Below the pieces are notes generated by a model. That model ran no database searches and was not told the DNA's origin. It saw nothing but the letters and a program-made list of their open reading frames with translations. A program made the position numbers and the translations under genes. From Antedon bifida (taxonomy: Eukaryota; Echinodermata; Crinoidea; Comatulida; Antedonidae), in contig OY727098.1 of the NCBI GenBank assembly GCA_963402885.1, positions 21,872,717 through 21,936,716 on the forward strand: DNA of 64,000 nucleotides, written 5' to 3'. This document shows positions 36,408 to 51,400 of the stretch, piece by piece. Positions within the stretch are counted from its first letter, which is position 1, and every line of letters begins with the position of its first letter.

Positions 36408-39400
36408 CTAGAAGAAAAACAAATAAAATGGAAATTACTATTTTATACAATAAATAAAAGGCATTCAGACATTATTAATAACATCTGCGTCATAACTGAA
36501 TAAAAGTAAATACACTAATTCACAGCACAGTAATTTCTCAAGAAATCTCTCATTTGGAGTGACATATTTTTGAACGAAACATGTTTACTTATTGCAAAAA
36601 CTGATTAGTACACATTGAATATTGTATTCTGTTTTAGTGTATTACCTGTGTGTACAAAAATGACTTTTCCCTCATCCAGATCTTGCTGGGTAAATGTCAA
36701 AATCGATTGGTTCCTAGCTCCTTTCATAACCAAGTGACCATTATTTGCTGAAGTTAATGTGTACACAAGTTCATTAGGACCAGAATCTTCATCAACGGTT
36801 CTTAGTACATCTCCAGAAAGAATTGCAGTAGAGTTAATGATAACCCCAAGTCCTTTATTTACCAGAACATTTGGTTTGTGATCATTAACAGTTATCACAT
36901 TAACCAGCATTTTGTATGTGTTGCTGACCTTACCAATTTTGGTGAAATTTGCAATGAAAGAGAAGCTATCAAGCAGGGTATTGCTACCATCATGAACATA
37001 GTAGACAAACTCATCTTGGATATCTTCCTTTCTGAAACTGGTGATAGGAACTCCTGCATATCTATAGTGATCCAATATTCCATGTGATGGATTGGCAGTC
37101 AGTTGGATGATGTAATCATCTCCTTCATAGTATGGATGGTCAATACTAATGATTTCTGGTGTTATTGCTTTAGATCCACCTTCTTTCACGGTGATATTGT
37201 TAATAGTTAGTGGAATAATATCTGGTGCAATTTCAATAATAAATGTAAGATTATAAAGCATTGATTGTCCATTATTAACATCGTATGTAAATGTATCTTG
37301 ACTTTCACCTGCATCTTTGGTTTGAATATATTCTACTCTTCCTTGATTGACATCATGCTGGGTAAAAGTGAATTCTGCATCTCTTCTTTTTCTTGTATGT
37401 CTATTGGAGTTCAATTGTAAAATACCATATCTAGGTAATTTATTCACCATAAAAATAATATCGCCTGGTAAAGAATTCTCATGGTATACTCTAAGGTTTG
37501 ACTTGCTCAGGACAACAGCTTTGCCTTGTTCCACAAAAAAGGGCTTGTTCTTGAAAATCTTTGGCGGAACCTGATGACTTTCAACATAAATGCTAATGGT
37601 AAGTGATCCATCCGTGACTAGATCTCTAGAAACAACAACAAAATCAAAACTATCCTTTAGATTTTCTTGAGTATTTGTCTGTTCCGTACTCTGGTACTCA
37701 ATTTTCTCCAAATACATATCTTCAAATGTAAATGATGAAACTGGGGAACCAAGATTCAGGATTTGTCCAAATACTGCAGGTTTCACAATATCAACAACAA
37801 CATTTTTGTCCTTTATATTCATATTTGTTTCAAGTTGTAAGTATGAACCAGTAATAGTAGTGGTAGCACCATGTTTTACAGGCAATTCAGAATTGGTTGT
37901 AACAGTGAGAAATGGATCAGAAGCTATGACTTTAAAATAAGAAGTTGTTAATCGACTTTGATCATCATCTCTAACAACCAACAACATGCGAGCCTCATCC
38001 ACACCGTTGTGCTTAAATAACAATTTTTCGTCATCAATATCTCTCTGGCGAAACCTATATACTTGCGTTTCAACATCATGAACCCAAACAAACTGTCCAT
38101 TGCGTATTCCCTGTCTTCTGTATTCAATATCAGCGTTATCAAAATTGATATCGTCATCTACAAATTTCAAATCTCTGTTGGTGAGAAGTTTCTTCCCATT
38201 CCGGACAACATGAAAAGGTTTGTCTACAGTACGTTTAGGTTTATGATCATTGATCAAAATCACAGTTATATTAAAGTATCCAGGCTGTTGCACTTCATGC
38301 ATTATTCCGGCTTGGTCAACAAATGAAGTTGATGCTAAGAAATTAAATGAGTCGTTAAAACCTTCTGAATGATCATGTTGGTAGCGAACAGCACCATCCA
38401 CAAGATCACTGTTAAAAAATGATGAAATATTTCTAGATACAATTTTAGATGTTGAATCAATCAGCTGCAAAGAACCATGCTGCAAAGTTGATGTTAAAAT
38501 GAACTCAAAATCCTCATTTTCCTCAACACTCACATATAATTGTTGAGCAGTTATAAGGCCTGATGCACCTTCTTTAACTGTGATTCCCAAATTTGTCACA
38601 TTTACTGGTCCAACTTCCGAGACAAAAGAAAGATTGAATTTCAAGTGTGATGATTGCGCATTAGAAACAAAAGCTTGAAAGAGGAAAGAATCATTAATAG
38701 TTTGACCAACATCATCATTTATTTTATACTCTATGATTCCATTATTTATATCTCTTTGAGTGAAATTTTGACCACCCATTATTTTGTCTCCATTTTTTAG
38801 CAAATGACCTTTCAATGGAGGTCTGAGTATATTAAATCTTACTGGTGATGGAAAGGGTGCATCTATAACATCTGCTGACAAACTTTCCTGTGTAATCAAT
38901 CCTTGTCGTTGTTTATTAAGTGTTAATCCAGTGTTGTTCAAGATTCTAATTTCAGTTATAAGTATATTTACTAAAACTCGTATATCCTCACTGGTTTGAT
39001 CCAAGCAAGTCGCACGAACAGAAAAGCCATCACGCTTTCGACCGGTTCCATAATTATTAAGAATGTATCGTAACTTGTGTTTATCAATATGCCGTTGAGT
39101 GAATATGTTAACCTTTTTCCAAAGTTTTCCATTTGTATTTTTCTGTATCTCACCATATCGTGGATTAGCAACTATTTCATAGCTTACGTCTAGTTCTTGA
39201 TTGTTGGCATTTGATTCTATATCTAAATTCTCTTTTGTTATGATGACAGAATTTCCTGGATTGACACGCAATTTAGTACCATGAATCACAGACAGCTCTA
39301 AAGGGACTGCTTCAATTCGTAATGGCACTGGCCGGCTATATTTAAATCCATCATTAACACGTAGTGTAACTCGTGATTTATTTGTAGGCCCAGTGTGTAC

Positions 39401-42400
39401 AAAAAATACCCTCCCTGCATTAACATCAGCTTGTGTAAAATCTTTTGTACGTAAATTGTCTACCGTTACATAGCCAATTTTTCTTGAATCTAAAACAGAG
39501 TATGTTAAATTGCTTGGGTCTGTATCAGGATCATTAGCATTTAGTTCAGTTGACGACAATACAATGCTGGACCTTTGAATTATTTTAAGAATGTTATCAG
39601 ATGGTATCAAAAGTTTTGGTGGGTCATTCACAGGTATTACATTCACATCTAAATTAAATTCAGCATTTTCAAACTGTTCTGGTAAGTTGTTCTTCCCAAG
39701 CACTTCCAACACTAGCTTGATCTTATCTTTGAAATGTTCACTACCATCATGCCGATATGTAATCTTAGAAGAACCACTTAAATCGAGTAGAGTAAATTGC
39801 TCTGTTTTATCATTCTTCCTTAAAACATATCGATACAATCCACCATGCTTCGGCGGTTTTTGCTGGCGAAACAAAATTTGTGATGGACGTAAACCGTATA
39901 ATGTAAGATCAATGTTCAAGCGAATATTATTTGACGTTATAGTGACCCTGCCACCTTCTAGTAATGTCACCGGTTTTGTGCTAATTGGTTCGTTAATGAC
40001 ATCTACTGGAGGAAGCGTTGTAATTGTTTTAGTTGATTGGGAGATGTATAACGTTGGGTCCATTGTAGTGGTAAAATCTGCATTGCAGCTTTGTGAGGCA
40101 CAATTACATTCATAGTTCTCTGTACCTACATCTGTGCAAAGTTCATCTGCTTTGCATGGATTATCGTAACAAGGAAATTGGTAAATACATCCCATGCTAA
40201 CGCCATGTGTAACACGTGTATCAGCTAGGGTTAGCTGTTGATTATTTACTTCAATATCACGTATACATCCTTGAAATGAACCACCTCTACTTGAATGCGT
40301 TATAGAATGAATGCCACTTTGAAGTGCATCAAGACGCGACTTTAGCACAACACCACCGATAAACATCATTCCATTCATGTTAAATATTTCGGAATCTGCT
40401 TCCAGCTCTTGGACCTCTGCTTCATAATCAACGCTAATACTTATTGATGTGTCTGTAAATTCAATGATTAAATAATGCCAATTTGAGTTATCAATTTGTA
40501 TACTAGAACTGAAGTCTACAGCACCGCTTCCTCGATTAAAAGTTGTACGTACTTTCCCATCTTTTAATTCTACAGCAATGAAATCCTCTGTGATTCCTCC
40601 TTGATAGAGAATTAAACCATTTGAAACGGAAGTTTTCAACCAACAAGCAAATGAACCTCTTGTTAATATAGCCCATCTTGGCATCTGTAAATATGCTGTG
40701 TCCGATAAAAAGCTTATAGGGTCATTTGGGGCAGCAACAAATTGTGCGCTGCAGTTTGGAGTGATGTCATTTGATGTGGCATCATCAGTTTCCAGAGCCA
40801 GCTGGAATACATCAATATTATTAAATAAGACATTCTCAATGCAGCCCCTAAATGACTTTTCCACTTTACTTGAATAAGTGTGATTAAAGTAAATTGATGT
40901 GCCTCCGATATATATTCCATCTGTCACATCAAATACATAATTATTTCCAGGGAGAACAACTATTTTTGAGAATTTCTGATCAACAGAAAGCTTGACTGAT
41001 CCTTCAAGTTGCTCAATAGATATCTGATGCCATTCAAGGTCATTGACCTTGATCTTCTGGTCAAGGGTCATATGAATTTCACCTGATCCAACTTGCATCC
41101 ATACATGTATTCTGGAAGATTCAATCTGTATTATGCAGTAATCTGTTTGGCCTACAGCCATAAACAATAGTCCTCTTGTACGACTGGTACGGAACTGAAA
41201 AGAGATTTCATTCTCAGAGGAGACATCTTCAAGTGGAAGGTGGATGAAACTTGTTCCATAGAATGAAGCTGAAATAAAAAAAAAAACATGATTATTAGTA
41301 TACAAATATATATTTCTACAAATTAACATACACCATTCACACAAAGGTGGGCTAAAAGTCTTCATTCTTTAAATATAACACATTGCCCCAGTGTCAGATA
41401 CAGGATTTGTTGCCTAAAAATTGTAAAATGAATTGCTATACTTAATAGCATATGTTCTATCTGTATATATGTTCTGTGTATATGTTCTCTCACTGACATC
41501 AGTAAGCGGGAAGTTAGTCGAAAGCGGCAGACTAGTTCTCGATGAAAAGTCAAACTATTCCGGCATATGACACTCCCGCTCACAAGTTTTTTCCTCAACC
41601 TTGGTATACTCTTCTCCTACACGGTCAAGCTACCAAGATAGTGCAGTGGAAATGATATGACGCCATTTTACAGCATTCAATTCAATTCATTCAAAACATT
41701 TCATTCAAAACATTTCATTTTATTAAAACAATTCATTCAAAACATTTCATTTTATTAAAAGCATTTCATTCATATCGCATAATTCAATTCATATCGATGC
41801 ATTTTATTCACATATCGCATCATAAAATACATCGAAATGTTGGTAGATAAAAATATGGATTTAAAACATTTTCATTCCCAAAAGCAGGTTTTGAATAGAG
41901 TAATCTGTTCTACATATTTGTACAGAATATGGTAATTAGGTATTTAATGACATTTATGTTATGTACAATTAAGTTTTATTTGCATTTAAATTTACACAAT
42001 CTTGGAAATAGTGAATATCTTGATTTCAAAAGTGTAGTCATTTTACATGTAGTTGTTTACCTAGAACAGCTGAGATGATAGCCAAACTAAAATAACTTGT
42101 ACTACTATAACCCTACAAATCTCTCACATTTCACCCAATCTCATCTGACATAATAAAGGCATGTTGTTTAGTTTTTTGCAATAAGCTGTTTAGGAGTATT
42201 TAATTCCATTGAAATACACTCTACTTTTAACAAGAGGCTAGGCCAAGGCCTAAACCATTTGTGGAGGTAGTTCATTCCAATTCTATAGACGGCGCACACT
42301 ACAGGTTGATTTTCGAAAGTGCCCAGTCAACAACCTAGTCTCGTGTTGCGTGTGGTTGTTGCTCATTTTGTAACAAGGATGAACCACATACAACAAAATT

Positions 42401-45400
42401 CAATGGGATAATTTACAAGATTGCACTTAAAATGCATATAGTAGTTATTGAATATCATCTGACCCACAATCCTCCAATCAAATGTCAAGAATCTACTATG
42501 TTACAATAAAGGAATAAACTCTTTACATTCAAACAATTATTGTTTATTATACTGGGCAGGGCACTAGGAAAAACATTTTTTTCGACAAAATGAAGATTTT
42601 GATTCACATTGAAAAATCATTATATATATTCTACAATGGACAGGCAGTACTGTAGAAGACGTTTGTATGCCAAAGGTTACAAAATTTATATTGAAATACA
42701 TTCATCTGGCAACAACAACTCAAACATATCAATATGCATTATTTGCAATTAAGTAAATTAAAACATTGATCTTTCAGCAGGAATTATCTGATAAGTTTCA
42801 AATAACATTAAGCTTTATACTAATCAACGCGATAAGCACATGACCGTACAATCTGGTCTAGTGAATACATTGACATAATTAATAGGATTCAAATTTTACC
42901 AATCATAGCGATATTATACATAATAAATAGGACTACAGGGCATTCTAGTTTATAATAAATGCTGTAATATGTGCAATTAAAAATACTACTGTATGTTATG
43001 TACCGTATGTTATTGAGCTAATGATGTGTTTTGATTTAAAGAAGATGACTGCCACCTGGAACTCAATGTTTAATTTCTTTGCAACTCATAACAAAGCTAT
43101 TCTGGGTTTGGGTGCAAGTGAAGCCTCAGAGCCAAAAAAATGTGCAATAACTTAATTAGGTTACTGAACTGAGGAAAAACACTAGTGCATTGAAACTCAT
43201 ATTCTTTGTCAAGTAAAAAAATGGAGGAGATTTTGCACCCATTGCACAATGAATTACTAACTTGAAGCAAAGCAAACTTCATCCTTAAAAATGTAAAATA
43301 ACTTTTATGTAAATAATTCTTTGTACACATCCGTGTTTTGAAATCAAACTCGAACTAAACTCATTTTAAGGATAATTAAGTTTTTTTTAACCTATACATG
43401 TTAATATTATGTGATATCAGTATTTTAATTTTAAAATGTTATGTTGTCATTAAAACCAAATTGCATGTTCAAGGTTAGAGGTCACCCAGTGAATGACATC
43501 AAATAATTATCTAATTCTGAAGAGATATAAAAGTATTTTAAAATTTCATTTGTAATATTGTATTGTATTGAAAGTCCCAAAAATGGTGGAGACACAGTCC
43601 CTTCAAGTCTTCCACTTAAAATAAATTAAATCGACTTTAGAGAAATATAATCCAATTCATAATTCCAGTTTGTTATCATTAGCAAAACTACGTTGTTAAA
43701 AAAACAATTAATGATTCACACATCAGCAGTCCTACAGTATAGCAACATAATTCTGATAAGTTTTATTTTATGGGTTCTAGCATTGATTCTAGCAAACATC
43801 CTATCCAGCAAACCCCACCTTAAATAGACCTTAGTATTATTATTTTTTTTAAGGGTATACCATTTCTAACCTAAGGGTTTATTTCTAAAATAAAAGAAGT
43901 GTTTCAAAATTTGGCCAAAATTCATGATATGAATAAGCTCTCATGCTGAGAGTAGGCTATAACGTCAAAATGAGCGTTCAATTAAATCACTGACGCCATG
44001 TTGATGACAAACATGTTTTAGTACAAGCTTAGTACAGAGAGAACATTGTTTTGCGAGTAACATCCTATCTATCTTTAACATCTAACTCCTTTTATTTGAG
44101 TACTTATCCAATTCTTCTTCAGTTTTGCTTCTAAAGTAATCTGTTAAAAACAAGATCTCCACTCAACTCAAACTAGATTTAGAATGAATTGGAAATCAAT
44201 TTGCCTTGCCCTGAGTTGAAGAGATAATTTTTGTCAGTTTTCTTATACTTATAATTTACTAAACCATATTTTGCATATTAAAGAGACAGTTTTTTAATAA
44301 TTGAAATAATGGAAATTTTAATTTGTAAATAATAGTAATATAGTAATTAAACACACACTTAAGTGTATTCTTGCCATTTGATAGGTTAATTTCACATGTG
44401 CGCTGCTCACTATTAATTAATTACTCCTACTAAATTAAATTCAATGAATACAAAACATTAAAAATATTTTCACCATTTAGTTTCACCATTTTATTTTTAC
44501 TGATTTATGTCAACTAATCTTAACATCCAAAACAATGATATTATGCAACATAAAATGATAGATTAGGATTTAAAGATGTATTGTCCCCCTGAAAAATTAT
44601 TTATAAAATTTGTTTTGTTGCGTATGCCATTTTAATATTTAATAGTTATCCACTTTGACCAAAAATTGGATATAAACAAAATTTATTTACCTGAAAAAAA
44701 CTGTGATTTTAAAGCAAAAAATGGCTAAATTGGCTGCCAGCCAATGGATTTTTGGTTGAATTTAACCATTTATTATGTTATTTTATAAGTGAAAACATTA
44801 TTTTTTTCGTTTTTTTCTCTACGGAACAGAAGTGATTAACTTTATTAAAACTACAAAATAACCTAAATCAAAGTATGATTTAATTATACAATACATACAA
44901 AACATCTTTAAAATTTAAAATATTTTTTTGTTGGTACTGATTCACACAAGACGATCACTAGATAACCAGTGACCATCTAGTGTGTACATTAATGTTAAAT
45001 GATTTTGTTTATTCTTGCGATACTTTACAACCTACTAGGAATGAAGGAGAAACCTGTCAACTAATTGCTTTCAACCTTAATAACGAAATCAATAAAATTA
45101 ATTGAATATGGAAACGTGATAATAGCCATATTGAAGCCTGGATGAGAGAGTCTAGCTGCCTTTGAATGAAACCAATTACAGTACTTTGTTAATGAAGACT
45201 CTAAAATTTACTCTTTCCATCAATGAATTACGAATAATAAATTTGAGAATGGGTCTAATAAGAATTGTGTGAAGTAGCATAGATTTCAGGTCACAATATA
45301 TTATAGCAAGCCAAGAATACACCAATGTAGAAAACAGTATATTCATTATTTTAAAAGAAGCTGAAACAGTATATTATTATTATTACTGCCTTTCCGCTGA

Positions 45401-48400
45401 AAAGTCTGCCGACATTTCCGCTTGGGCTGCTCCGTAAATCTCTTTTACTAGTTTCTTCCAGTCTGATCTTTCATTGGCTAGTTCTTTAAGTTGTTTCATG
45501 TCTTTCTTGGTTTTCAATTGTCCGGGATACTTAATGTCTGTATTATGCTTATAAAGGGTGAGTAGGTCGTTGCTGAGAGTTATTGGTAGGGTGGTTCTCG
45601 GTCTTCCTCGAAATTTTATATTGGTAGTGTTGCTGAAATAATAGCTTATTGCTATGTTGGCTGGTGTACATGGGTCTTGTCTAAGTACTGTATGTGACCC
45701 AAAAACAGTCTTCATAAAAAATATTTATTATATTTATCTCAATTGTTTATGTGTCATAGGTAAAAAAAAATAGGTATACATTTGTTTTATAGTATTGCGA
45801 TGTGTAAAGTTTAGATTATTCTACACAATATTCATGTTTTTAAAGTGCACATTCTCAGTTTACATGACTCATGTAATTCAAACATCCAAATTAATGACAA
45901 TATAAGCACATTGTAAACAATTGCATTGACATCAAACCAATCACCATAAAGACCATTGCTCTTACACATATAAGTAGGCCTAAACTAAACAAGCTTAATT
46001 GTCTGTCTGGTGGTAAGAGAATTCCATCAAAATAGCATACGACCAAGGAAAAACCATAGTTACCAAAAATTGATTGCAAATATAAAAGGCACTTGCACTA
46101 CTAAACTATCATGAAAAGTTCTTTTACTGGTAAGTGCATGATTGTACTTGATCTAACAATTATCATAGGCCTAAACAAAAAATTAAGAAATTCTTTTATT
46201 GCTATCAATTGTCAAAAATTCAAAAAACTTTAATAAATGTTAATATTTTCTGTACTGTACAGGGTATGTCATTGAGAGATTTTAGTGTAATTAAATATTG
46301 CTGTATGTATTATTTTCCAAATAAATGGATATTGTCTTTTATTTATTAACAATCATGATATACACAGAAGCTATTTTCAAATGATACTCATCTAATATCT
46401 AATAATACAATGAAAATTAAAACACAACTGACCACCAGATAGGGATCTTCAGGTCAAGTATATTGACCAATGAGCAATTAGTTAACATCTGGTAATGTTT
46501 AACTTCACATGTTTTTTATGATATAAACTAGAAAGAATGGAACAAATTACACAGTTCATTAATTTCAGGGATATGGTACCTCTTTAGCAATAAACACTTT
46601 ATAAAAATGTGACCTGACAAAAAAAAAAACTTTTTCTTTGTAGACTAGCAGATTACTTTTTCTTTAAAATAATTTAAAAATTAAGAGTATTCTAATACTT
46701 ATTGTATTTTAATAATTAGACATAGATCATACATACTGTACACCATTCTTATTTCTTCTGCAAAAAAATAAACGATTGAAAACATCCAATCGCTGAAAAC
46801 TTAGGTACAACACAAAATAAGTTACTTTCGCCATTGACCTTATTACAGTAGCATCTTGAACATTTGACCACATGAGCGCATTGCATTTTGGGTAATGTTA
46901 ACATTTGTTTTTGACACCACAGATATAAATGTTTATTTGGCAGCACACATTTAGTAGTTTATTCAGCAGAAACAGACCTTATAGTGTTACATGAACTAAT
47001 TAAGTTTTAAAAATAAGTTCCAGCATGTTTCTATTACACTATCTGCTATAAAAACAATGAACTGATCACAATGATTGACATGTTGTGTGTTGGTATATAT
47101 AGTAACCACTCTTGTCTTATATTGGTATCAATTTCATCAGTCATCAATAAAGCATATATAATTGTGCATTAATATTAGATGAGAAATTATTGATGAATTC
47201 TAGGTTTAGTCATGTATAAGATATCTTTTGCAGCAGGGAACTTGATCTATGCCTTAACACCTCTTCCTTGTCACCTGGCAATTAATTGTTTTGTTCATAA
47301 CTAACCTACTGATGCAATTTTAAAAATATGATTTTAAACATCATACCAATGGAAATCACTGAGAAGCAGCAGCAAATATGAGATAAAACTAAAAGGAACA
47401 ATTAAAGCATTAAGCCTTTTACATAATTCTATACAATCAGTCGTAGGCGGTGATTTGCTTTTAATTTCAAATCATATCCAAATCCAATTTTTGATTATTT
47501 AACTACAATGGTATTAAACTACAAAAAAGATAAATTAATTTCTTCAAATTTATATCTATCACCGAAATTGCTATTTAAGAAAAATTTGTATTAAATTAAT
47601 ACTTTTCAAAATATGAAGTATTTGTATTTGTTTGCTGTAGATGTGTTACAGGCAGATGACTAGACAGCCTCGCCATCTAACTGCTCATGGTATAAAAAAT
47701 ACACATTCAACCTATATTTATTTTATAGCCTAAATAATCAAATAGTAATAGCCAAAACAATGAATTTCATAAAAAGACATACAGTAACTCTTCTCTACTA
47801 CAAATTTGTACATTCTCCTATATAGTAAGTTCAAAGCATAGGCAAACAACACTCTATTATTCTCAATAAATATTTTACTGAATAGTAAACAAACAGCAAA
47901 TATATTGTTATTCATTGTTCTGCCACACTTTATACAATAAACTCATTCACAGATAACTAATAGTCTACACAATTGAATACAAAGTTTGTTAACAGGCTAT
48001 TGTAATTGCTTACAATTCCACATCTCGTTTTAACTGCCAGAAAAGTACTCAAGGATTAATATATAAAATGATGTGATGTATATCATTTTTGTGGTAGCAG
48101 AATTAAACCAAATTGTTTCAAAAATTAAAATAAATTGATTATTAACTCAGCTTATTGTCTGTTAGAATTTCATTTGAGATCTGATTATCATGGTGCAACA
48201 ACAGCAATGCAAAATATAAGAGAAAGATGTTTGCCTGACACTTTGAAAATGTCAACAAATCATTTAAAACAAAATATTTTACAGAAGTTGCACAGAAGAA
48301 CACAAATAGTTTTTAAATATGCCTAGGCATAGTATAGGATGTGTAGTATTCTAATTATTTTCAAATATATTTTAGTTTAGGCAATAATAAAAAGACAAGT

Positions 48401-51400
48401 TAATATTCACTTTAAAGGCCAGGTACGGGCAAAAAATGTCTATTGATCATACATTCCAATAATTATCGATCTATAGTTTCCCCTATGTTTCATAACTTTT
48501 GGGATTTTATTTGTGTTACACGAGCTTGTTGAAAATAAGCACTTTCTTATCAGTGGGGGGATAGTTCAAATTACACAGTAAAATCTCTATTCTTTTGTAC
48601 ACACATTTTGTAAATAGAGAGGCATTTTAAAAAGCTATGAAAACTAAACGGTGTGGTAAAAAATGTTATCAGATGACTAAATATAGGTAATATAACTTGA
48701 ATTTTACATTTCTGGTATTTTTATTCAACTTCAGATTTTTATTTTCATGCAATAGCAAAAATTATCCACCGTATATCCACCATCTTTTTTCACCTTCTAG
48801 GGAGTCACCAGACATCTTATTACATTAGGTTAACTACCTAACTACTAAAAAAAAGTCTTCCTGGTTTTTATGGCAGAATTTTGCCCAATTTTGTATTTGA
48901 CCATATTAAGGAAAATTCATGTTTTTTCGTCTTGATTTCTGTTACAAATATTTGATTTATGTACAATTAACCAGATATTACATTTAAAATTCATGCCTGT
49001 ACCTGAGCTTTTAGCCTTGATGCTTTTCAATAGTGTACAGTAGTGTTCTTGTTTACTTTAGTAAGTCAAATATTGAATTTAGAGGTTAAAATAAATAATT
49101 ACATAGTAAACATAGTAAATCATTTTCAGTGCATTAAGAATTTGCAAATTCTTTTATCCTTCAATGCATCTCTACAATTACAAGGATCCCAATGGAAATA
49201 AGCTGATAAGCTTTTTGGGCTATCCTGGAAAATCTTATTTAAATGTATTATTTGTAATGTCTGTAATTTATGTAATCACTTTGTATGTATTTTTTATGAT
49301 GATTTTCCAAATAAATTCAAATCAAATCAAATCAAGCATGGGTTATAAATATTATTAATATTGGCAGGTACAGTATGCTTTCAAGAGTATCTATGATTTG
49401 TAAAAGGTAGTGGTACTGAGTGAGGTGTACAGTATATAAAAGTTAATATAGAAGATCTAATATACTGTTAACAGATTTTGTAGCCTTATAGCTGTTATAT
49501 TTTTTCTGATTTTAAACATAATCTCTAGAGTAAAATTATAAATTATTATTTAATTAAAAAAATATTTTCTCTTCCATAAACAGATTATAATAAGTGAAGT
49601 GAAAGAATTGAATCCAGGAATTGGACATCAAGCACTGTGCAATAAGATGGTTGACTTTCAAGAAATGGTCGAAATCTTCACCAGGAGGGCACAGAATATT
49701 ACAGTATAAGGGACAGCCCTTATTATTTACGAAATAAAACAAAGGCTGTCTATTTAAAGCTGTAAAAGATAATGAATACATTACTGGTGATATTAAAATA
49801 TGGCCTGACCGAAGTTACGGTTAGAGCTGAGACCATCTGGGAATACCGGGTGCTGTATATGGAGCTGGGGTTCCAGTAGGCATTTGAAATCAGCACTGTT
49901 ATGGCAGCCTCTGCATCTAGTATCTGCCTCAGGCGTATTAGCTTATGCCTCTCCTCTGGTTAAGGTGGGCACTGGATGAGAGAAGTCCTTGGTCAATGTT
50001 GGGACCAGCTAAAGGTGCTTTAAACAGTTCTGGCTTAGTCATCATTCAGATGAATGTAAGACTAATTGACATTTTCGTTTACGACAGAAGTCGGCCATAT
50101 ACATATAAATAACAAACTCCATTCATGTTCAGTTTACAGCAGACTTTAATAAACATGAATACTATAGTGATGACATCCTTCTAAACCTGTACACTCTTCT
50201 TGGTAATTGAGACAATCAATCAAGTTTTCACTGTTAAATCACAACACATGATGACTAGACAGTGATTAAAGTATTCATGCTTAAAGTTTTAATAAGCTTA
50301 CACGCTTCAAATACAAGTCGATGAATCATACATTATTTTAATATCACAAATTATTAATGAGGTAATTTCAATAAAACATTAAATTGAAATGATAGAAAAA
50401 GTACTTTATGACTTTAAAGGTTTAGTGCAGCCAACAAAATCTGTACATTCCTCTTATTCTTATCTTTAAAAAATTGTTAATAATAATATGATTCTTTTTA
50501 AATTTTACTGTGAGATACCTGTAGTTCAAAATTACACAGTAAAATCCCTATCCTTTTGTACACAAATGTTGTAGTAGATTCATCAAAAAATATGAAAAAT
50601 CGGTGTGGTAAAAATGTCATCCATAAAGCTACATTCTTTCACACACATTTCTGCTTCATGGAACGGAAGACGTTAAAAATGTTTCAATAACGGAAAACTA
50701 TATAAAGAATTTAACTCTGCCATCTTCCAAAAAAAAAGAACAAGTGTGAATGTAGCTAAAGCACAGTAAACCATAGTAGCATACTATATAAAAGTACAGC
50801 TATTTAATAAAGTATGCCTGTCTATCTACAAATATTTTAGCATTACTCTCTAGAGTATGCAATATAGAAATGGAATTATAATTGAAAACATGTGTGCATT
50901 GGATTAAATAGCCACCCTTCTGTGTACAGGTCACTAGGGGTTTAAGAAAGAAATGCTGGACTGGTATTGATGTTGGTAAATCTATCATTCATATTTACAG
51001 TGGTGGAGCCAGGATTTGCCCAAGAGAGAGACCAAAATAAGAAAATCGTTATTCTCCATAGTTAGCAATTCCACTGGATAACAATTAAAATTTAAAAACA
51101 AATCATTAGAAAATACTGTACTATATCAGGCCTTTTCTTTTGAGGTGAGCAAGTGCCATCACTCACCTAACACACTCCTAACTGCCCTTGAGGAGTGTGA
51201 TTTACAACAATTAAATTTGGTAAACTTCTACACACCAAAACGACACGCCTATAGCACCCCTGAATGTATTGAGGAGTGCAATTTGTAGCACACCTAAATT
51301 TTAAAAATGCAAGGCCTGCTATATAACACCCATTACCCCCAAACACTGTTGACTTGCTTGCCACAAAAATAAAGTCAATCAAAAAACAGTTACATTCAAA

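Noticed and set aside
39591-40115. 174-codon plus-strand frame
   Set aside because: Antisense shadow of the CSPG4 ectodomain exon.
49803-49860. A functional 5S rRNA gene
   Set aside because: The first half and the internal promoter are missing or altered; it fits a SINE head.
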